Assembly: GCF_020424085.1 (NCBI RefSeq)
Contig: NZ_CP080203.1
Coordinates: 2,046,001-2,110,000, forward strand
Reading direction: 5' to 3'
Origin: Mycetocola spongiae
Lineage (GTDB): Bacteria > Actinomycetota > Actinomycetes > Actinomycetales > Microbacteriaceae
Length of the DNA stretch: 64,000 bases
Made by a program: the position numbers and the translations under genes. The notes beneath the pieces were generated by a model. The model ran no database searches and was not told the DNA's origin. It saw nothing but the letters and a program-made list of their open reading frames with translations. Shown in pieces: positions 35,246 to 44,423 of the stretch. Numbering within the stretch: the first letter of the stretch is position 1; each line of letters starts with the position of its first letter.

Positions 35246-35880
35246 TCCCGCGGCCTCCGCACCCGGACAGGCACTCCCGCTTCGCCCGCCCACCGACACC
35301 CGGTTACCCCGCTGCCTGCGCGCCCCGGACGCACACCCCTGGCCGGGCATTCCCCGCCATGCGCCCACCGTCATCCGCATAAACTTACGGCCCCACACCC
35401 GCACGGGTACTCCCGCTTCGCGCGCTCACCGGCACCCGGTTAGCTCCGATGCCTGTGCGCCCCGGGCCCACACCCCGGGGCGAGCATTCCCCGCGATGCG
35501 CCCACCGTCATCCGGATAAACCCCACGACCTCCGCACCCGGGCTCACACTCACACTCACGGGCGAGGACTCCCCCACCACACGTCCACCGGCATTCGCAT
35601 AAAACCCGACCCAGATATCCCGGACTCACGACCCGAACGGGGATTCCCGCATCCCGCGCCCAGCAGCATCCGCTTCATCCCGCGGCCCCCGTGCTCCGTG
35701 CTCACGCTCCCGGGCGAGGGCTCGCCCGTCACGCACCCACCGATATCCGCGGAGAACCCGGTCTCCGCGCCGCGAGCGCACACGCCCGCAGGGACTCCCG
35801 GACCACGCGCCCACCGGCGGCCAAGTACCCCCGGCCGCGCGCTCGTCGCCACACGCCCCGGGCGGGCGGCGGCACCGCCG
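35186..35880 (+). repeat. About nine degenerate 62-83 bp tandem repeats, first unit overlapping the upstream gene's 3' end
   Basis: The core is GGNCTCCC, about 8-15 bases, then CCACCGGCATCCGC(A/G)TAA. The CCACCG or equivalent edge lies at 35228, 35290, 35365, 35426, 35502, 35585, 35660, 35737 and 35811, giving spacings of 62, 75, 61, 76, 83, 75, 77 and 74 bp. The first copy contains the last codons and stop of the membrane-protein gene. The first four intervals alternate short and long, suggesting duplication as pairs of about 137 bp. No gene is credible in 35246-35926. Confidence 0.85.
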
Positions 35881-35926
35881 CGATCACCGCCGCGGGATCG
35901 CCATATGGCGCACCGGCGCCGCGTGC

Positions 35927-36850
35927 CTAGGCGCTCACATACTCCAGCAGGTCCAGGCCCACGGTGCGCAGCGTCTCCTGCACGGCATAACCGCTACTGA
36001 GGTTATCCTCCGTGAACGCGGCCTTCACCGAATAGCACACGCCGGCCCGCTCCCCGCGGACCACCCCGGCCTCGGCACGCAACCCGCGGTCCCGCGTGAC
36101 CATGGCATAGGCCTCCAGGCCATAGCTGGGGATCCCGTGCGAGAGCGGGTTCAGGCCCAGCGCCCCCGCGATCATGCCGAGGTCGGCCCCGCCGCGAATC
36201 CAGCCCACAACCCGCGCGGAAATCTCGGGGCTGACGATCTCGCCGCGATCCAGGCGCCAAAATAATTCGCTGAGTTCGGTCATGGTGGAGCGCGAGAGCG
36301 CGGCGCGGCCCGGCAGATCCCAGCGCGCACTCACGCCGTCGAGCAGCCGGGTATGCCGCAGCTTCAGGTCCTGGGCGCGCTGCGCCATGGCCTCCAACCC
36401 CACCTGTCGAAGCAATACATTGCTCGCTAAATGATCGTTATGCGCACCGATCAGCGCCGCCACATCGGCCATCGGCAGCCGGTCCTGGGTGAGGGACTGC
36501 CAGAGCCCCGCGCCGGCCGCGGCATCGCCGGGTTCGCGAACGAGCATCGGGCCGGGCCCACCATCGCAGCGCACGGCCGCCTCGATCAGCAGCAAAACCT
36601 TGCCGATTGAGCCGGTCTGCGCCACAAAATAATCGTCCACCCGCAGCAGCGGTTCGCCCGTGGCGAGGTCGTTCAGGCGCGCGGAGACCCGCACGCCCGC
36701 CTGGGCGAGCGTGCCGAGGGCGCCCAGGGCGTGTTCAAAACCGCGGTCGGAAATCTCGGCATCCCGACGGGCGCGCCGGCTACCGGGCGCGATCGGTCCC
36801 GACGCCCGCCCCCGCGAGCGCCGGGTAACCCCCTGCTGTGCGTGGGTCAC
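35927..36850 (-). CDS. Serine hydrolase, class A beta-lactamase-like
   Basis: The 307-residue protein resembles the class A beta-lactamase/penicillin-binding fold. GSIGK supplies the SxxK nucleophile motif; AHNDHLASN may correspond to the SDN loop; the KTG position is not clearly preserved. No signal peptide is visible after the basic N-terminus, so export is uncertain. I chose GTG 36850, which overlaps the stop of the upstream M13 peptidase gene (GTGA), implying translational coupling. An actual beta-lactamase activity is doubtful given the missing motif. Confidence 0.7.
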   Translation of the reverse strand: MTHAQQGVTRRSRGRASGPIAPGSRRARRDAEISDRGFEHALGALGTLAQAGVRVSARLNDLATGEPLLRVDDYFVAQTGSIGKVLLLIEAAVRCDGGPGPMLVREPGDAAAGAGLWQSLTQDRLPMADVAALIGAHNDHLASNVLLRQVGLEAMAQRAQDLKLRHTRLLDGVSARWDLPGRAALSRSTMTELSELFWRLDRGEIVSPEISARVVGWIRGGADLGMIAGALGLNPLSHGIPSYGLEAYAMVTRDRGLRAEAGVVRGERAGVCYSVKAAFTEDNLSSGYAVQETLRTVGLDLLEYVSA

Positions 36851-38823
36851 CAGATGGTCACGCGCTGCTCGGGGGCGAGCCACAGGGCATCGCCCTCGTG
36901 CACATTAAACGCCTGATAAAACTCGTCGATATTGCGCACGATCTGGTTGCACCGGAACTCATTGGGAGAGTGCGGGTCGATGGACAGCAGGCGGATGGCC
37001 TCGGCATCCCGGGACTTCTGTGCCCAGGCCTGGGCCCAGGACAGGAAGAAGCGCTGGGCGCCCGTGAGGTCATCGATGATGGCGGGGTCGCGGCCCTCCA
37101 GCGAGAGCACATAGGCGTCCCAGGCGATGGATAGCCCGCCGAGGTCGCCGATATTTTCGCCGATCGTGAGGGCGCCGTTGACGTGGTGATCGGGCACCTG
37201 TGCGGGCGCGAGGGCGTTGTACTGCTCGATGAGCGAGGCAGTGCGCTCCTCGAAGGCCGCACGATCGGCCTCGGTCCACCAGTCGGTGAGCTTGCCATCG
37301 CCGTCATAGCGCGAGCCCTGATCGTCGAAGCCGTGCCCAATCTCGTGGCCGATAACGGCACCGATCGCGCCGTAATTGGCCGCGGCATCGCGCTTCGGAT
37401 CGAAGAACGGATACTGCAGGATGGCCGCGGGGAACACGATTTCGTTAAACCCGGGGTTGTAATAGGCGTTGATGGTCTGCGGGGTCATGAACCACTCGCT
37501 GCGGTCGATGGGCTTGCCGATCTTGGCAAGCTCGCGATCAAACTCAAATGCGGCACCCGCACGAATATTGGCGATGAGGTCATCGGGGGACACCGCAAGC
37601 GCGGAATAATCGCGCCAGACATCGGGGAAACCGATCTTCGGGGTGAATTTTTCGAGCTTCTCCAGCGCGCGCTCGCGCGTCTCGGCGCTCATCCACTCGA
37701 GGGTGCGGATGGAGCGGCGATAGGCCTCCACCAGATTGGCCACCAGCACGTCCATCTGTGCCTTGGACTCCAGCGGGAAGTGACGCTCCACATAGACCTT
37801 GCCTACGGCCTCGCCGAGCAGGCCCTCCACGAGCGAGACACCACGCTTCCAGCGCTCGCGGTTATCGGGCACACCGGACAGGGTGCGGCCATAAAAATCG
37901 AAGTTTTCCTCGACCATATCGGCGCCCAGATACGCGGCCGAGCCGTGTACGATCTTCCAGCGCAGCCAGTCTTTCCAGGCCTCCAGCTCGGGCTCCACGA
38001 GTAGCCCGGCGATGCCGGCAAAATAGCTGGGCTGGCGCACCACAAGCTCCTCGAAGGCGCCGGCGGGGGCACCCAGGCCCGCGAGCCAGGTATCAAGAAG
38101 CGCGGGGTCTCCGGCCGAGGCAAACTCGGCGCGGGCCTCGGCCCAGGTGAAGAGGTTGTACTGGGCCTGGCTATCGCGCGCCGCCACGTTATCCCAGTGC
38201 AGCGCGGCGATGCGGGTTTCCAGGTCAAATACGCGGCGGGCACGACCGGCGGCATCGTCGAGGCCCGCGAGGCCCAGGAGGTTCTGGATATGACCCAGAT
38301 AGGCCTCGCGGATATCGGCAAATTTTTCCTCGCGGAAATAGCTCTCATCGGGCAGCGTGATGCCCGACTGCTGCATCATGACCAGATAGCGCTCGGGGTT
38401 GCCCGGGTCGTTATCTACCCAGACCCCAAAAAAGCCGCCCACTCCGGCGCGGTCCAGGGACGCGGCCGTGCGCACAAACGCGGAGATATCGGATACGGCG
38501 TCCACGAGCGCGAGCGTGGGCTCCAGCGGGGTGGCCCCCAGGGACTCGATATGGGCGCTGTCCATATAGCTGGAGTAGAGGTCGCCGATCTTGCGGGCCT
38601 CGGTGCCGGGCTCGGCGTGCTGCGATTCCACGATGATATCGCGCACGGCCGCCTCGGCCTCCTCGGCGAGCAGCGAGAACGAGCCCCAGCGCGCCTTATC
38701 GGCGGGGATCTCGGTGCGCTCAAGCCACGCACCGTTAACGTGCCTATAGAGGTCGTCCTGCGCCCGAACGGCGCGATCGAGGTCGGATACAGCGATTCCG
38801 GAAGCCAGCGACGATTCACTCAT
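36847..38823 (-). CDS. pepO: M13 family zinc metallopeptidase (neprilysin/PepO type)
   Basis: The ~658-residue length and motifs fit M13 peptidases: DDLYRHVNGAWL near the N-terminus, NAYYNPGFNEIVFPAAILQ, zinc site GHEIGHGFDDQGSRYD at about residue 490, and third ligand in GENIGDLGG. No signal peptide is seen, as in cytosolic PepO-like endopeptidases. TAGATT lies ~11 nt before the ATG at 38823, with no Shine-Dalgarno. It shares a divergent control region with the MATE gene and overlaps the downstream serine hydrolase. Confidence 0.92.
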   Translation of the reverse strand: MSESSLASGIAVSDLDRAVRAQDDLYRHVNGAWLERTEIPADKARWGSFSLLAEEAEAAVRDIIVESQHAEPGTEARKIGDLYSSYMDSAHIESLGATPLEPTLALVDAVSDISAFVRTAASLDRAGVGGFFGVWVDNDPGNPERYLVMMQQSGITLPDESYFREEKFADIREAYLGHIQNLLGLAGLDDAAGRARRVFDLETRIAALHWDNVAARDSQAQYNLFTWAEARAEFASAGDPALLDTWLAGLGAPAGAFEELVVRQPSYFAGIAGLLVEPELEAWKDWLRWKIVHGSAAYLGADMVEENFDFYGRTLSGVPDNRERWKRGVSLVEGLLGEAVGKVYVERHFPLESKAQMDVLVANLVEAYRRSIRTLEWMSAETRERALEKLEKFTPKIGFPDVWRDYSALAVSPDDLIANIRAGAAFEFDRELAKIGKPIDRSEWFMTPQTINAYYNPGFNEIVFPAAILQYPFFDPKRDAAANYGAIGAVIGHEIGHGFDDQGSRYDGDGKLTDWWTEADRAAFEERTASLIEQYNALAPAQVPDHHVNGALTIGENIGDLGGLSIAWDAYVLSLEGRDPAIIDDLTGAQRFFLSWAQAWAQKSRDAEAIRLLSIDPHSPNEFRCNQIVRNIDEFYQAFNVHEGDALWLAPEQRVTIW

Positions 38824-38910
38824 AGGTACAGCGTAATCTAGGCAGCCGACACGCGCCCACGGTTTGTAATATCCGGCGGGTATCGCGCGCGTACCGTAGC
38901 GTAGGACTCC

Positions 38911-40224
38911 GTGGCCTCCCTGAATCGTTCCATCCTGCGGCTCGCCGTTCCGGCTCTCGGCGCGCTGATTGCCGAACCCCTTTTTCTTCTCGCCGATACC
39001 GCGATGATCGGCCATCTGGGTGTGGAACCCCTCGCGGGTTTGGGCCTCGCCGCCGCGGTATTGCAGACAATCATTGGGCTCATGGTGTTTTTGGCCTATG
39101 CCACCACCCCGGCGGTCGCGCGGCGCATCGGCGCGGGTGATGAGCGCGGCGCGGTCTCGGTGGGTGTGGACGGGCTGTGGCTCGCGCTGGGATTGGGCAT
39201 CGTTTTGGGGGCCGCGGGCGCGCTCCTGAGCCCGACACTCGTGGGTCTATTTCACGCCGCCCCCGGCGTCGCCGCGCAGGCCACCACGTATCTGTCGATT
39301 TCGATGGCGGGGATCCCGGCGATGCTGCTGGTTTTTGCCGCGACCGGGCTGCTGCGCGGGCTCCAGGACACGATGACGCCGCTCTGGGTGGCCGGCGCGG
39401 GTTTTGCCGCCAATATCGCCCTGAATTACGCGTTTATCTATCTGGCCGGATGGGGCATCGCGGGCTCGGCCGCGGGCACGGTCATCGCGCAGTGGGCGAT
39501 GGTGGGTGCCTATCTTCTGGTGGTGGCCCGGCACGTGCGGCGCACGGGGGCCGATCCGCGCCCGCATCGCGCGGGCATCGGCGGCTCGGCGCGCGCGGGC
39601 GGCTGGCTGCTGCTGCGCACGGCGGCACTGCGGGCCGCGATGCTGCTGGCGATTTTTGTGGCCACGGGCCTGGGCACGCGCGAGCTCGCGGGCTTCCAGC
39701 TGGTGATGACCATTTTCTCCACGGTGGCCTTTGCCCTGGATGCGTTGGCCATCGCGGCTCAGGCGCTGGTGGGTAAGGGCCTGGGCTCCTCCGATCCGCT
39801 CGGGGTGCGCGCCGTGCTGCGCCGCTGCGTGCTGTGGGGGATCGGATCGGGCGCTGTATTTGGGCTGCTCGTGGCGGCGCTTTCCGGGCCGATCGGCCCG
39901 CTGCTCACGAGCGATCCCGCGCTGTCCCGGATGCTCGTGCCGAGCCTGCTGATCCTGGCCCTGGGGGCGCCGCTTGCGGGGTTTGTTTTTGTGCTGGACG
40001 GGGTGTTGATCGGCGCGGGTGACGCCCGCTATCTAGCCCTGACCGGCCTGCTTAACCTCGCCTGTTTTATCCCCCTGGCCCTCGCAGTCCTGGCGCGGGG
40101 TACGGCCGGCGCGGAGGGGCTCGCCTGGCTCACGGCGGCCTTCGCCCTGGGCTATATCGGGGCCCGCGCGCTCACGCTCGGGCTGCGGGCCCGCGGCACC
40201 GCGTGGATGCGCACGGGGGTCTAG
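38911..40224 (+). CDS. MATE family efflux transporter (DinF-like)
   Basis: The 437-residue protein has about 12 membrane segments in two MatE halves. The first begins ILRLAVPALGALIAEPLFLLADTAMIGHLG, split here as the typical MATE TM1-TM2, and the second has LRTAALRAAMLLAIFVATGLGTRELAG. The N-terminal signature AEPLFLLADTA is that of DinF-like actinobacterial MATE proteins. The GTG start at 38911 follows a TAGGAC/TAGCGT box by few bases, so it may be leaderless. Confidence 0.9.
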   Translation: MASLNRSILRLAVPALGALIAEPLFLLADTAMIGHLGVEPLAGLGLAAAVLQTIIGLMVFLAYATTPAVARRIGAGDERGAVSVGVDGLWLALGLGIVLGAAGALLSPTLVGLFHAAPGVAAQATTYLSISMAGIPAMLLVFAATGLLRGLQDTMTPLWVAGAGFAANIALNYAFIYLAGWGIAGSAAGTVIAQWAMVGAYLLVVARHVRRTGADPRPHRAGIGGSARAGGWLLLRTAALRAAMLLAIFVATGLGTRELAGFQLVMTIFSTVAFALDALAIAAQALVGKGLGSSDPLGVRAVLRRCVLWGIGSGAVFGLLVAALSGPIGPLLTSDPALSRMLVPSLLILALGAPLAGFVFVLDGVLIGAGDARYLALTGLLNLACFIPLALAVLARGTAGAEGLAWLTAAFALGYIGARALTLGLRARGTAWMRTGV

Positions 40225-40240
40225 CCCGGGCGTTCGCGGC

Positions 40241-40930
40241 TCAGAGTTCGGCTGAACGCGCGAGCGCCGGGGGTTCCCCGATCGCCGCGATCGAGTGACC
40301 TGCACACGGGGTGCGGGTCGCGTCGGCCCGGCGGATGCGGGACAGCGCAAACCAGCGAATATCCGCGCGCAGGCGGCACCAGCCGGCCAGAAACCAGGTG
40401 CCGGAGCGCAGGGCAAAAATCATCGGCTCCACCTCGCGCCGCGTTTCGCGCCCGCGGGCATCACCATAGGTGATATTCACGGTGACCTGATCGATCATCG
40501 CCTGCTCCAGCGCGGACATGATGCGGCGTTCCGGGGCGGGCCCGGTATCCACCCAGACCCGGCCCGCGAGCGCGGTGGCCCGCCGCCGCGTGGCCGGGTC
40601 AAGCACGTCCAGGACCTTGCGCACCGAGGCCCGGGCGGAGTCCGAAAACGGCGCCTGCGCGGCCGCGGCCACCGCCGCATGCAGCGCGAGGGCCTGGGTC
40701 GCGGAGAGGCTCACCGGGCTCAGGGTTCCGCGTTCGGTGAGGCCATAGCCGCCCCCGGGGCCGGTTTTTCCCCAGACGGGGAGGCCGCCGGATTCCAGCG
40801 CGGAGAGGTCGCGCTTAATCGTGCGAACCGTGACCTCAAATTCCTCGGCGAGCTGCCGCGCCGTGCGGCCGCGCGGGCCCGCGCGGCGCAGGGTCTCGGT
40901 GAGGGCGTGGAGGCGCTCGGTCCTATTCAT
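40241..40930 (-). CDS. WYL-domain/YafY-like transcriptional regulator
   Basis: The 229-residue protein has an N-terminal DeoR-type winged helix (RLHALTETLRRAG, TARQLAEEFEVTVRTIKRDLSALESGG) and a C-terminal WYL domain (EVEPMIFALRSGTWFLAGWCRLRADIRWFALSRI, split by family knowledge). The GPGGGYGL motif between them is typical. It is divergent from an alpha/beta-hydrolase gene 81 bp away and probably controls it. The long open frame upstream of 40930 is a shadow. Confidence 0.87.
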   Translation of the reverse strand: MNRTERLHALTETLRRAGPRGRTARQLAEEFEVTVRTIKRDLSALESGGLPVWGKTGPGGGYGLTERGTLSPVSLSATQALALHAAVAAAAQAPFSDSARASVRKVLDVLDPATRRRATALAGRVWVDTGPAPERRIMSALEQAMIDQVTVNITYGDARGRETRREVEPMIFALRSGTWFLAGWCRLRADIRWFALSRIRRADATRTPCAGHSIAAIGEPPALARSAEL

Positions 40931-40949
40931 GAACCAAGTTTTGCAGAGA

Positions 40950-40977
40950 TTTCTAATTAGTGAAATGAATAGTGACA
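40950..40977. promoter_or_regulatory. Candidate operator in the WYL/hydrolase divergent region
   Basis: An AT-rich stretch with TTTC..GAAA arms (40950-40965) and a repeated AGTGA. It is the only AT-rich part of the 81-bp intergenic region. Confidence 0.3.
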
Positions 40978-41011
40978 TACTGCTGTCCACTCGGCGATCG
41001 AGGATGGGGAG

Positions 41012-41743
41012 ATGACAACTGATACCCCTACCCCTCTCTCGTTTATTCTGGTTCCCGGCCACTGGCTGGGAGGCTGGGCCTGGGATGCCGTCACCGCCTC
41101 GCTGCGGGCCGGAGGCCATACCGTGACCGCCGTGACGCTGCCGGGGTTGGATCCCCGGGATCCCGATCGCGCAGGCCGCACCCTCGCGGATCAGGCCGAT
41201 TTTTTGCGCGCGGAGATCGCGGCACTGCGGGAAACGGGCACGACCGTTGTCCTGGTGGCGCATAGCGGAGCGGGTTTTCTGGCCTCGCTGCTGCTGGATC
41301 GCGAGCCCACGCTGGTGGAACGCGTGGTTTATGTGGATAGCGGCCCCGTTTCCGATGGCCTGGCCTTTAACCCGGCGCTGCCCGCCGAGGTCCACGAGGT
41401 CCCGCTGCCCCCGTTTGATCAGCTCCCGGCGAGCCTCGAGGGCCTGGATGAACCGACCCTCGCACTCCTCCGCCAATGCGCCGTCCCGATGCCCGCGGCC
41501 ATCATCCGCGAGCCGGTAACCCTCGTAAATAACGCCCGCCGCGATGTGCCCTCCACGATCATCTGCTGCTCCTATCCCGCGGAACTCACGATGCGCCTGG
41601 CCCGCGAGGGCAACCCGATGATGGCCGAGCTCCTGACCCTCCGCGACCTCACCCTCGTGGACCTCCCCACCGGCCACTGGCCGATGTGGAGCCGCCCGGC
41701 GGACCTCGCGTCCGCGCTCCTCACCGCGGCCGCGCCCGCCTAG
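41012..41743 (+). CDS. Alpha/beta hydrolase
   Basis: The 243-residue hydrolase has LVPGHWLGGWAWD at the oxyanion strand, AHSGAG as nucleophile elbow, and His in LPTGHWPMW near the C-terminus. The HWLGG and GHWP patterns resemble esterase/salicylate-esterase-like hydrolases often controlled by a YafY-type regulator. GGGGAG abuts the ATG at 41012. Substrate unknown. Confidence 0.85.
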   Translation: MTTDTPTPLSFILVPGHWLGGWAWDAVTASLRAGGHTVTAVTLPGLDPRDPDRAGRTLADQADFLRAEIAALRETGTTVVLVAHSGAGFLASLLLDREPTLVERVVYVDSGPVSDGLAFNPALPAEVHEVPLPPFDQLPASLEGLDEPTLALLRQCAVPMPAAIIREPVTLVNNARRDVPSTIICCSYPAELTMRLAREGNPMMAELLTLRDLTLVDLPTGHWPMWSRPADLASALLTAAAPA

Positions 41744-41786
41744 CCCGCGCTCCGCCCGGTTCCGCGGCCCGGGGCGGGGGTGGGCC

Positions 41787-41866
41787 CACCCCCGCTACGC
41801 GGGGAGAAGCGTGGGTGCCGCCCCCCGGGCGGCGTTTTTGCAGGCATCACCCCCGCTACGCGGGGA
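41787..41866. CRISPR. Possible two-repeat type I-E-like CRISPR remnant
   Basis: CACCCCCGCTACGCGGGGA occurs twice, at 41787 and 41848, exactly 61 bp apart. Its inner palindrome CCCCGCTACGCGGGG and the 61-bp period match type I-E arrays (about 28-29 bp repeat plus 32-33 bp spacer). No cas gene lies in this window, and the intervening 'spacer' holds a terminator hairpin, so a duplicated hairpin element is an equal alternative. A degenerate GGCATCAC at 41911 is off by 7 bp from the expected third position. Confidence 0.35.
41817..41839 (+). terminator. Terminator of the alpha/beta-hydrolase gene
   Basis: GCCGCC and GGCGGC form the stem and are followed by GTTTTT, 73 bp after the hydrolase stop. 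Confidence 0.7.
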
Positions 41867-41932
41867 AGAGGCTAATTGATCAGGGCTTTAACCCCGGCCC
41901 CAACCATTCTGGCATCACTTCGCGCCGGGTCG

Positions 41933-43012
41933 CTATGCCGCCGGGGCCGCCGCGGGCACCGGGCCCGAGGTATCGCCGAGGATCAGCGAGACCTCAAAAT
42001 CCGTATCGGCCACGGCCTCGCCCGCGAGCATCGCGAGCACGGTCCGGCCCGCCGCGAGTCCCTTGCCCTGCGCGGGCTGCCAGACGGTGGTTAGTCTTCG
42101 CTCGAGCCCGTCCACGCGGATCCCGTCGAAGCCCACCACGCTCAGATCCTCGGGCACCCGCAGCCCTAGCTCCTCGGCGGCGGCCAGCACGCCGCTGGCC
42201 AGCAGATCGCTCTGCGCGATGATCGCGGTGGGCCGCAGCTCCCTCTCCACCGAGAGAAGGGCAAGCGCCGCTGCCCTCCCGGCGTCCACCCGGCTGCTGC
42301 CCGCGATCATTCCCCCTACCTCGGGGAATACCTCGCGCACGCCGTGCAGGCGCTGCATCGTGGTCTCCACGGTGGCCGTGGCCTCCGCCTCCGGCGTGAG
42401 CGGCGCGAGGCGGCGATGCCGGTCCACGCCGAGCGTCACCACGGCCACGCGGGTATGGCCGAGGTCGCGCAGGTGTTGCGCGAGCTGGCGCGAGCCACCC
42501 CGGTTATCCACCCGAATATTCACGGCGTCCTCGATATCCGGGCCCTCCACCTGAATCACCGGGATCCCCCGGCAGGCGAGCGTGCGCGCGCTCTCCTGTG
42601 CATCGGCGCTGGCACACATCATCACGAGCGCGTCGATTGGGGCGGTGGCCACGGTCACCGAACCCGATTCCGATTCCGGGATCAGCAGTAGCGAGGCGCC
42701 GATCTTGGTGAGCTCCTCCGCGAGCCCGTCGAGGGTCTGAATCAGCACGGGATCGCGGAAGGATACCCCGATTCGGTCCGAGATCAGCGCCCCCACGATG
42801 CCGCTGGATCCGCGGCGCAGCGATTGTGCGCGCGGATCCGGACCCGCATAATTCATCTCCCGTGCAGTTGCCAGTACCTTTTCCCGCGTAGCATCCGATA
42901 CCGGGCCGCGTCCGCTGAACGCCAGCGAGGCGGTGGAGGGTGAGACCCCCGCCCGAGCGGCCACCGCGGCCAGCGTTATCCGAGACTGCGCGGGATCATC
43001 CCGAGAATCCAT
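41933..43012 (-). CDS. LacI family transcriptional regulator
   Basis: The 359-residue protein has a LacI helix-turn-helix and hinge at residues ~12-60 (TLAAVAARAGVSPSTASLAFSG, KVLATAREMNYAGP) and a periplasmic-binding-like effector domain with DALVMMCASAD, GHTRVAVVTLG and VPEDLSVVGFDGI. GGAGGGGG lies 8 nt before the ATG at 43012. It is divergent from an MFS transporter gene, with a palindromic site between them, and probably represses it. Confidence 0.9.
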   Translation of the reverse strand: MDSRDDPAQSRITLAAVAARAGVSPSTASLAFSGRGPVSDATREKVLATAREMNYAGPDPRAQSLRRGSSGIVGALISDRIGVSFRDPVLIQTLDGLAEELTKIGASLLLIPESESGSVTVATAPIDALVMMCASADAQESARTLACRGIPVIQVEGPDIEDAVNIRVDNRGGSRQLAQHLRDLGHTRVAVVTLGVDRHRRLAPLTPEAEATATVETTMQRLHGVREVFPEVGGMIAGSSRVDAGRAAALALLSVERELRPTAIIAQSDLLASGVLAAAEELGLRVPEDLSVVGFDGIRVDGLERRLTTVWQPAQGKGLAAGRTVLAMLAGEAVADTDFEVSLILGDTSGPVPAAAPAA

Positions 43013-43086
43013 GCTGATATCCCCCTCCACCCTCGGCGTGCTTGACCGAAGTCTGTCGTCTCGGATAGCTTAGGCGAAGCGCCCGA

Positions 43087-43100
43087 TCGAAACGATTCGA
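43087..43100. promoter_or_regulatory. Likely LacI-family operator
   Basis: TCGAAACGATTCGA is a palindrome (12 of 14 positions) with the central CG typical of LacI-family operators. It lies 25 bp before the MFS start. Confidence 0.6.
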
Positions 43101-43124
43101 CACCACAAAATGACAGGGAATTCC

Positions 43125-44360
43125 ATGACCACCGACGCCGCCACGCGCCGCCCCCACGCCGAGCTTTTGGCCTGGCGCAATGCCGTGTTTTTTATTTTTG
43201 CGCTGAGCGGCCTGAGCGTGGCCAGTTGGGCCTCCCGCGTCCCCGCGATTCGTAATGGCCTCGATATTGATACCGGCACCCTGGGCCTGTTGATCTTTGG
43301 CATGTCCGCGGGCGCGATCATCGGCCTCGCCGGTTCCACGGCGTTTTTATCCCTCCTCGGCCCGCGCGCCGGCATCTTTGCATCCTTTACCGTCTCGGCC
43401 CTCGGCCTGGCGCTGATCGGAATCGGCGCGGACTCCTCGTTTAGCCTTGTCCTCACGGGCCTGTTTATCTTTGGCTTTGGCAATGGCTCGGTGGACGTCA
43501 TGATGAATCTGGACGGCGCCGCCGCCGAGATCGAGATTAATAAAACGGTGATGCCCGCGATGCACGCCTTTTTCAGCGTGGGCACGGTGGCCGGCGCGGG
43601 CCTCGGCGCCCTCGCCGCGTCCCTGCATATCCCGCTGCTGATCCATGCCTCCGTGATCGCCGGATTCATGGTCGTCTCGGCCGCCGTGGTGGTGCGGTTT
43701 ATCCCGCATCGCCCGCCCGTCACCCGCGCGCAGGCCGCCGATCTGCCGCCCCGCGGCGAGCGCATTCGCCGTAACCTGTCGGTGTGGAAGAATCCGCGGA
43801 TGCTGCTGATTGGGCTGGTCATGCTGGGGATGTCCTTCGCCGAGGGCAGCGCCAATGACTGGATCGCCCAGGCGGTCGTGGACGGATATGACCGCCTGCC
43901 CGCCGTGGGCGCCGCCGTGTATGCGGTATTTGTCCTGGCCGTGACCGCGGCCCGGTTCCTGGGCGGCCCGCTGATCGACCGCTTCGGCCGCGTGGCCTCC
44001 CTGCGGGTGAGCGCGGGCATCGGCGTGCTGGGCCTGCTCTTTTTCATCTTCGGCGGCCAGTTCTGGCTCGCGGTGATCGGCGCCGGGCTCTGGGGCATCG
44101 GCTGCGCCCTGGGCTTCCCCGTGGGAATGTCCGCGGCGGCCGAGCACCCCACCGAATCCGCGGCGCGCGTGAGCGCGGTGGCCATGATGGGCTATCTGGC
44201 GTTCCTCGCCGGGCCTCCCCTGATTGGCCTCCTCGGTGAGCATTTTGGGCTGCTCTATGCACTGATCCCGGTGCTGATCCTGATGGTGGTGGCCTTCGCC
44301 GCGGCCCCCGCCACCCGCACCCCCGAGCATGAGCGCGCCGCCGCTTCCCGCGTTCACTGA
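43125..44360 (+). CDS. MFS transporter
   Basis: The 411-residue protein has 12 membrane segments in two six-helix halves separated by a basic loop (PHRPPVTRAQAADLPPRGER). FALSGLSVASWASRVPAIRN near the N-terminus and GNGSVDVMMN in TM4-5 are typical of the YbjJ/FucP-like group often controlled by LacI proteins. AGGGA lies 8 nt before the ATG at 43125; an earlier ATG at 43110 is less well placed. A sugar or derivative is the likely substrate. Confidence 0.87.
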   Translation: MTTDAATRRPHAELLAWRNAVFFIFALSGLSVASWASRVPAIRNGLDIDTGTLGLLIFGMSAGAIIGLAGSTAFLSLLGPRAGIFASFTVSALGLALIGIGADSSFSLVLTGLFIFGFGNGSVDVMMNLDGAAAEIEINKTVMPAMHAFFSVGTVAGAGLGALAASLHIPLLIHASVIAGFMVVSAAVVVRFIPHRPPVTRAQAADLPPRGERIRRNLSVWKNPRMLLIGLVMLGMSFAEGSANDWIAQAVVDGYDRLPAVGAAVYAVFVLAVTAARFLGGPLIDRFGRVASLRVSAGIGVLGLLFFIFGGQFWLAVIGAGLWGIGCALGFPVGMSAAAEHPTESAARVSAVAMMGYLAFLAGPPLIGLLGEHFGLLYALIPVLILMVVAFAAAPATRTPEHERAAASRVH

Positions 44361-44423
44361 GAGTTAGCTGAATAATCTCCCATGGTTCTGTTGCCCCTCG
44401 CCCGCCCTCGATACTCTGCCGCT

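Noticed and set aside
35449-36000. Pro/Arg/His-rich plus-strand frames after the membrane-protein gene
   Set aside because: They translate the tandem-repeat array and overlap the serine-hydrolase gene; no start signal.
38824-39015. N-terminal extension of the M13 peptidase
   Set aside because: It overlaps the divergent MATE gene and promoter; peptidase similarity begins after 38823.
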